DNA of 53,233 bases from an uncultured Luminiphilus sp. (GTDB lineage Bacteria > Pseudomonadota > Gammaproteobacteria > Pseudomonadales > Halieaceae): the NCBI GenBank assembly GCA_905182485.1, contig CAJJBO010000025.1, positions 1 to 53,233 on the forward strand. Direction: 5' to 3'. Made by a program: the position numbers and the translations under genes. A model generated the notes under the pieces. That model was given only the letters and a program-made list of their open reading frames with translations. It was not told the DNA's origin and made no database searches. Position 1 is the first letter of the stretch; each line of letters opens with the position of its first letter. Below, piece by piece: positions 49,144 through 53,233 of the stretch.

Positions 49144-51154
49144 GACATCGTCTCGGGGAGATCAGGAAAAACCGGCTCTAAGATCTCCTTAAGGCTGTCG
49201 AGATGAGCGCCGTAGCGCTTCCAAGTCTGCACTGAACCGCTGATACAATTGGCCGCCGCACCTGCTCTGAACTGGCCGTTCGCACAGACCGTTTTGTCTC
49301 GTGGAAGGCGACACACGCCTTCCTCGAACGGCAACTCACAAAATGCCAATATGCGGCGCACCTGGGTCTCTAAATCCGCAACCACCTCCTCGTACTGCAC
49401 CCGCAATACCTGCCCCGGCAGCACCTCATCCCAGTGGTCCATCAGTTGACAGTATTCAAGATAGAACTCACCTAATTCAAAAAGATCGTAAGTAAATGTC
49501 TGTCCCTTCGCAAAGTGCTGCTTAAAACAGCCAAAGCAGCTGTCCATCGGGTGGCGTCGCGCATCAATAATCTTTGCATTTGGCAGAATGGTCTTAATAA
49601 ACCCAACATAAGCAAAATTGTTCGGCATCTTGTCGGTGAAAAACGGCGCACCGTCGTCGGTGTCGGCGCGTCTGCTCCAGGTATTGCTCACCCAGCGCCA
49701 GCAGCGTCTCTGGCGAACAGGTCTGGCATGCACTGGGGGAACGCTTGCCCCGACCTGGGTTTGCGTTAAGCCCTGCGCAATCATCGAGATATCGGGCAGC
49801 TCCACTGGTGCCGTCAACCTGCGAGTGACGCGGCTAAAATCTGCTCTAGGAGTGTCGAACCCGAGCGCGGCAACCCCAAAATGAAGATCGGCGCTGAGTC
49901 TGAACACCCCCCTAACGCCGCGTCTGAGCTCAAAAAATGCGCTACTGAATATCTCTCGCATCCGCTCATGCGCGATCCCGGTTTGCACCGGATCGTAAGC
50001 AATCGTCTCGCGGTGCATTTGGTTCGCCAGTGCGTAGTGCCCGAACGCCTCATCGTAATTCTTGTCGTCTTCAAAGGCTTTGCCCAAAGAAAAAGCAAAA
50101 TGAACTCGGCAGTCCACCGGTAGCGCATCATCAGCCAACCGCTCAGTCATGGTCTCAACATCTTGCTCCGTAAAACGGAACGTCTTCAGATTAGCCAAGC
50201 TGTAATAGGTCTCACCAAAGTTGGGCCGCAATGCGTAATCGCCTTCCGGTAAGCAGCCACCCCCTCCCTCCTGATCACCCTACGGTCTTCAGAACGTGTC
50301 CTAGTCCGATATGTGCCCCCGGTAGCTCCGGATCCAAGGCGACCGCTTGCTGATATGACCGAACCGCCTTGCTCTGGACGGGCCGCCATTGCCAGCGCCG
50401 CACCGAGGTAGTAGTGCGTCAACGCATTATCCGGTTCAAGCCGCTGCGCCTCCTCCAGTACCGACACCGCCCCTTCGTACTCATGGAGCTCCTTTCAAAA
50501 CGGTGCCGAGGTCGTGCCTCGCCGCCATAAAGCGGGGCTGCCTATCAACAATTTTCTCGAGGATCGTGCGCGCATCGTCGTAGCAGCTCGCCATCATAGC
50601 GAGTCGCGCTAGCAGCAATGCGGGGTTGACGTCGTGTGGGTTATCGCGCACCAGCTCTTGTGCGAGTTTTTCTGATTCTCGAAACTGGCCCTTTAATGAA
50701 GAGTCGGGTCGCCTCCTCTAGCTTAGCCTGCACCGGTGATCGGCTTGACGCCTCTTTCCGCAGGGCGTCGGCTTCCGCGACCCGGCCCAGGTTCTGATAC
50801 GCAGTGCCCAACTTGCTCAGTAAGCGGCGCGTGTTCAGGACGGAGCTCCCTTGCCTTCTCTAAATGGAGTCACTGCCTCTTCCGGGCGGCCCATATTGAG
50901 CAAGATCGTGCCCAGGTCTTCCTGTGCTGTCGGCGTGACCGGGCGCCGCTCGCACAGCGCGACCTAGCAATTGGGCCGCCTCCTGAAGCTCACCGCGCTC
51001 CGCTAGAGATCGAGCCCAGCATAGGGAGACAAAGTTGATGTCGCCGGTATCGCGCTCCAGCGCATCTCGACACCAGCGCCTCAGCCTCTTGCTGGGCGCC
51101 CGCTTTCAGCAGTGCAATCGCCTTCTCGAAAGACTTTTCTTGGGCTCTGATCAT
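49140..51154 (-). CDS. TPR-repeat sulfotransferase (many frameshifts)
   Basis: About 670 residues. I place the start at ATG 51154 (MIRAQEKSFEKAIALLKAG). The N-terminal half is a TPR superhelix, e.g. KLGTAYQNLGRVAEADALRKEA, VLEEAQRLEPDNALTHYYLGAALA. The C-terminal sulfotransferase has the PAPS 5'-phosphosulfate loop PIFILGLPRSGSTLLEQIL (near 49860), then TDKMPNNFAYVGFIKTILPN, ARRHPMDSCFGCFKQHFA with the 3'-phosphate site, and QYEEVVADLE. Frames break at least near 51070, 50930, 50840, 50700, 50480-50250 and 49830-49690. Such enzymes sulfate cell-surface or secreted glycans or lipids; the acceptor is unknown. Confidence 0.85.
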
Positions 51155-51330
51155 TCATCACAAAAATGCTCTACGCAGTAAGCAACAGTCGCGCTTTCAT
51201 CTCTCGCAAAAACCAAGTGTGCCAGATTTCCTCCCCAGCAACACGATTGGCCGTTGCTTATTGTGCCAACGGGTGCCAGAGTAAGTCGAGGCTTGCATTA
51301 CGCACCGGCAAATCCGCATTGAGGGCGATT

Positions 51331-52554
51331 GTGACGACACCCCCATTCTCTATCGCGAATACCGATAACCCCTTCGATCGCCGCGGCCCCTTCCTCCTGA
51401 GCCTTCTGATGACCTTAGTCGGATACAGCGTCCTGGTCGCGCTCCCAGCGATCAACGGCGCCTGGGTCGATCAACTCGGTTTTAGTGACGTGGAGGTCAA
51501 TCGGGTTGCTTCCGCCGACTTGCTTGGGCTGTTCCTCGGCGCCGTCATAACGAGCGTTCTCATTCGTCGCCTTAACAGGCAAATACTGATCTACCTCGGC
51601 ATCCTACTGGCGGTATTGGCCAACGCGCTGTGCACACAATATGTCGATTACGACACCACTTTACTGCTCCGATCTATTGGCGGGGCTCGGAGCAGGGATC
51701 TATACCGCCGTCGCCGTTGCCTGTCTTGGAGCTCACTCCAAGCCAAGGGAAGCGTTCAACTGGATGCTGCTCGCCTTTGCCATATCGCAGTTCATTGAAC
51801 TGCAATTAATTCCCCTACTCTCGATGAACGGCATCTACGTCTTTTTTATCGCCACCTATGTCGTCACCCTCCCCTTTGTTCACATCATCCCCAAAGGGAG
51901 CCCGCCCGCAGAGGCGCCGCTCACCGACGCCGCGGAAACACGAAGCGCCCCTCGGTTCGCGCCTGGATCGGCATTGCCGCCATTGTCATTGCCTACATCA
52001 ATATCGGCGCTTACTGGTCCAATATCGAATTGGCGGCGGAATCGGCAGGATTAGATGGAGACTGGTCAGCTCAAGTCATTTCGTGGAGTGTCTTGCTGTC
52101 ATTTTTCGGATGCTTTGGCGCGATGATCGTCCTGAAAAAATTTGACTACGATCGCCCCCTGCTCGTCACACTCGCCATTATGGTCTTCGCGGTCGGACTC
52201 CTCGCCATCGACTTTACCGCAGCACTCTTTGTCTTTAGCGTCGCCACCTTCAATTTTTTGTGGATATTCATTGATGTCTATCAGATGGGGGGCGTATCGG
52301 TTGCTGATCGATCGGGTAGCGCCGCCGCCTTTATTCCCGGTGCACAAGGACTCGGGCAAACCATCGGTCCCTTTTCGGCCTCGATCATGCTGGAACTGGG
52401 TTGGGGCTTTGATGGTGTATTTATCTTGTGTGCGTTGTCGGCTTTGCTCGCACTCCTCGTCTACGGGGTCATCTACATCCGATCTCGACCCTCAAACCAA
52501 TCAGTAGCGAAGGCACTGCTATGGAAGTCAGACTCAATAATGATCAAGCTATAG
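51331..52554 (+). CDS. MFS transporter (two frameshifts)
   Basis: About 408 residues from the GTG at 51331 (TTPPFSIANTDNPFDRRGPF); code upstream of it does not look like the family. Helices: LLSLLMTLVGYSVLVALPAI, LLGLFLGAVITSVLIRRLN, ILLAVLANALC. Frame changes near 51670 and 51950 each need a single base; the second half continues IGIAAIVIAYINIGAYW, LLVTLAIMVFAVGLLAID and AFIPGAQGLGQTIGPF. No substrate group was recognised. Divergent from the sulfotransferase (177 nt between starts) and overlapping the amidohydrolase start region, so likely co-transcribed with it. Confidence 0.8.
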
Positions 52555-53233
52555 TGACTTTCGAATATCGCTTACGTCGCTGTGTGATTGGGTTAACCTT
52601 CTCGCTCTTGACGGCGTGTGGCGAGGCGCCATCAGAACAGTCTCTGTCGACGACGCCCGCCGCTGAGGTGGTGATTCATTGTGGCGCTTTAATCGATGGC
52701 ATAGCCGATAAACCACTTGCAAACCAGCTGATTTTGGTCGATCAAGGGCGTATCAGCTCTGTGGTATCGGCAGATCAGACAGGAACTAAAGCGGATTTAT
52801 CCCAAGTGGGTATATCAGAAGAGGTGGCGTACATCGACCTCAGCGATTCCACTTGCCTACCCGGACTCATCAACACCCACGTGCACTTCGACGGGAACCC
52901 AGAGGATTCTGTCGACTACAGCATTTACGCCAGACGCACTCCAGCTGAGAATCTTGCGCTTGTCCTCGCCAATGCCAAGACCACGATCCTCACCGGCTTT
53001 ACCACCGTACGACATGTCGGTGCATGGTTCCCAAACGCGGTCTATCAGGCGCGCGATCAAATCAGATCCGGAGAGGCGATGGGGCCGATGATCTTAACCG
53101 CCGGTCCCTATTTGACGATTCCGGGTGGTGGCGGGGTGATCTCACTTTTCCAGAAATTCCCGCAGATAAAATACCTTCTGAATCGCAATTGGGCATTGCC
53201 AGCACACCGCAGCAGTTTGCCGAGCGTGCGGAA
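52521..53233 (+). CDS. Amidohydrolase/prolidase-type lipoprotein (3' end beyond window)
   Basis: First about 237 residues of a metal-dependent amidohydrolase. Start ATG 52521 or GTG 52554, which overlaps the MFS stop by one base. A lipoprotein signal with lipobox LLTACG places it in the periplasm or outer membrane. The HxH metal site is in PGLINTHVHFDG, preceded by the N-terminal beta-sandwich strand VIHCGALIDGIADKPL. ILTGFTTVRHVGA and GPMILTAGPYLTIPGG are typical of imidazolonepropionase/Xaa-Pro-dipeptidase-like amidohydrolases. A G-run near 53135 shifts the frame; after correction the end reads GDLTFPEIPADKIPSES and QQFAERAE. Confidence 0.85.
   Translation, partial: MEVRLNNDQAIVTFEYRLRRCVIGLTFSLLTACGEAPSEQSLSTTPAAEVVIHCGALIDGIADKPLANQLILVDQGRISSVVSADQTGTKADLSQVGISEEVAYIDLSDSTCLPGLINTHVHFDGNPEDSVDYSIYARRTPAENLALVLANAKTTILTGFTTVRHVGAWFPNAVYQARDQIRSGEAMGPMILTAGPYLTIPGGGGVISLFQKFPQIKYLLNRNWALPAHRSSLPSVR

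Overview
The window is a 53-kb piece of a marine-type gammaproteobacterial chromosome. Its left part follows, in reverse, the Pseudomonas/E. coli order carA-carB-greA, yhbY, rlmE-ftsH-folP-glmM-secG-tRNA-Leu, tRNA-fMet-rimP-nusA-infB-rbfA-truB-rpsO-pnp. The TonB receptor, the GH1 enzyme and the TPR-sulfotransferase suit a heterotrophic marine gammaproteobacterium; an OMG-type lineage is possible but is only a guess. Many conserved genes carry single-base frameshifts, and two short stretches inside truB and ftsH look as if they come from other organisms. The sequence therefore reads like a metagenomic consensus of uneven quality, and most frameshifts are treated here as probable sequencing or assembly errors.

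Layout. 1-8389 (minus): translation and RNA-decay operon rimP-nusA-infB-rbfA-truB-rpsO-pnp, headed by initiator tRNA metY with a good stringent-type promoter near 8662-8690. 9025-14587 (minus): rlmE, ftsH, folP, glmM, secG and tRNA-Leu(GAG), with a sigma32-like promoter before ftsH. yhbY (plus) diverges from rlmE. 15085-22151 (minus): feoB and feoA with a Fur-like box, then greA, carB and carA. feoAB sits between greA and yhbY, which are near neighbours in pseudomonads.

22414-24461 (plus): an SDR and an MFS exporter, convergent with a minus-strand acyl-CoA operon (24464-31040). That operon encodes an ACAD10/11-like dehydrogenase, MaoC hydratase, HSD17B4-like SDR, thiolase, quinone oxidoreductase-like protein, Fe-alcohol dehydrogenase and hot-dog thioesterase. 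Together these make a complete beta-oxidation spiral that probably runs through (R)-3-hydroxyacyl-CoA. 31443-33285: an Lrp-family regulator divergent from alanine dehydrogenase. 33411-40005 (plus): a fatty-acid desaturase with a long C-terminal coiled coil, a PLP decarboxylase, a membrane-anchored GH1 glycosidase and a PLD-type lipoprotein. 40261-43460 (plus): acoABC-like 2-oxoacid/acetoin dehydrogenase E1alpha, E1beta and E2, with no E3. 43577-45499 (minus): an MFS transporter and a LysE exporter. 45707-48120 (plus): a TonB-dependent receptor. 48175-51154 (minus): a TPR-sulfotransferase and a DUF4915-like protein. 51331 to the end (plus): an MFS transporter and the start of an amidohydrolase lipoprotein.

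No CRISPR array, insertion sequence, prophage or recognised defence system was found. The most unusual observations are the two homologous-position chimeras (flavobacterial-like in truB, algal or plant Rpt1-like in ftsH), the split MFE-2-like beta-oxidation operon, the desaturase with a coiled-coil tail, and the sulfotransferase/DUF4915/TonB neighbourhood.
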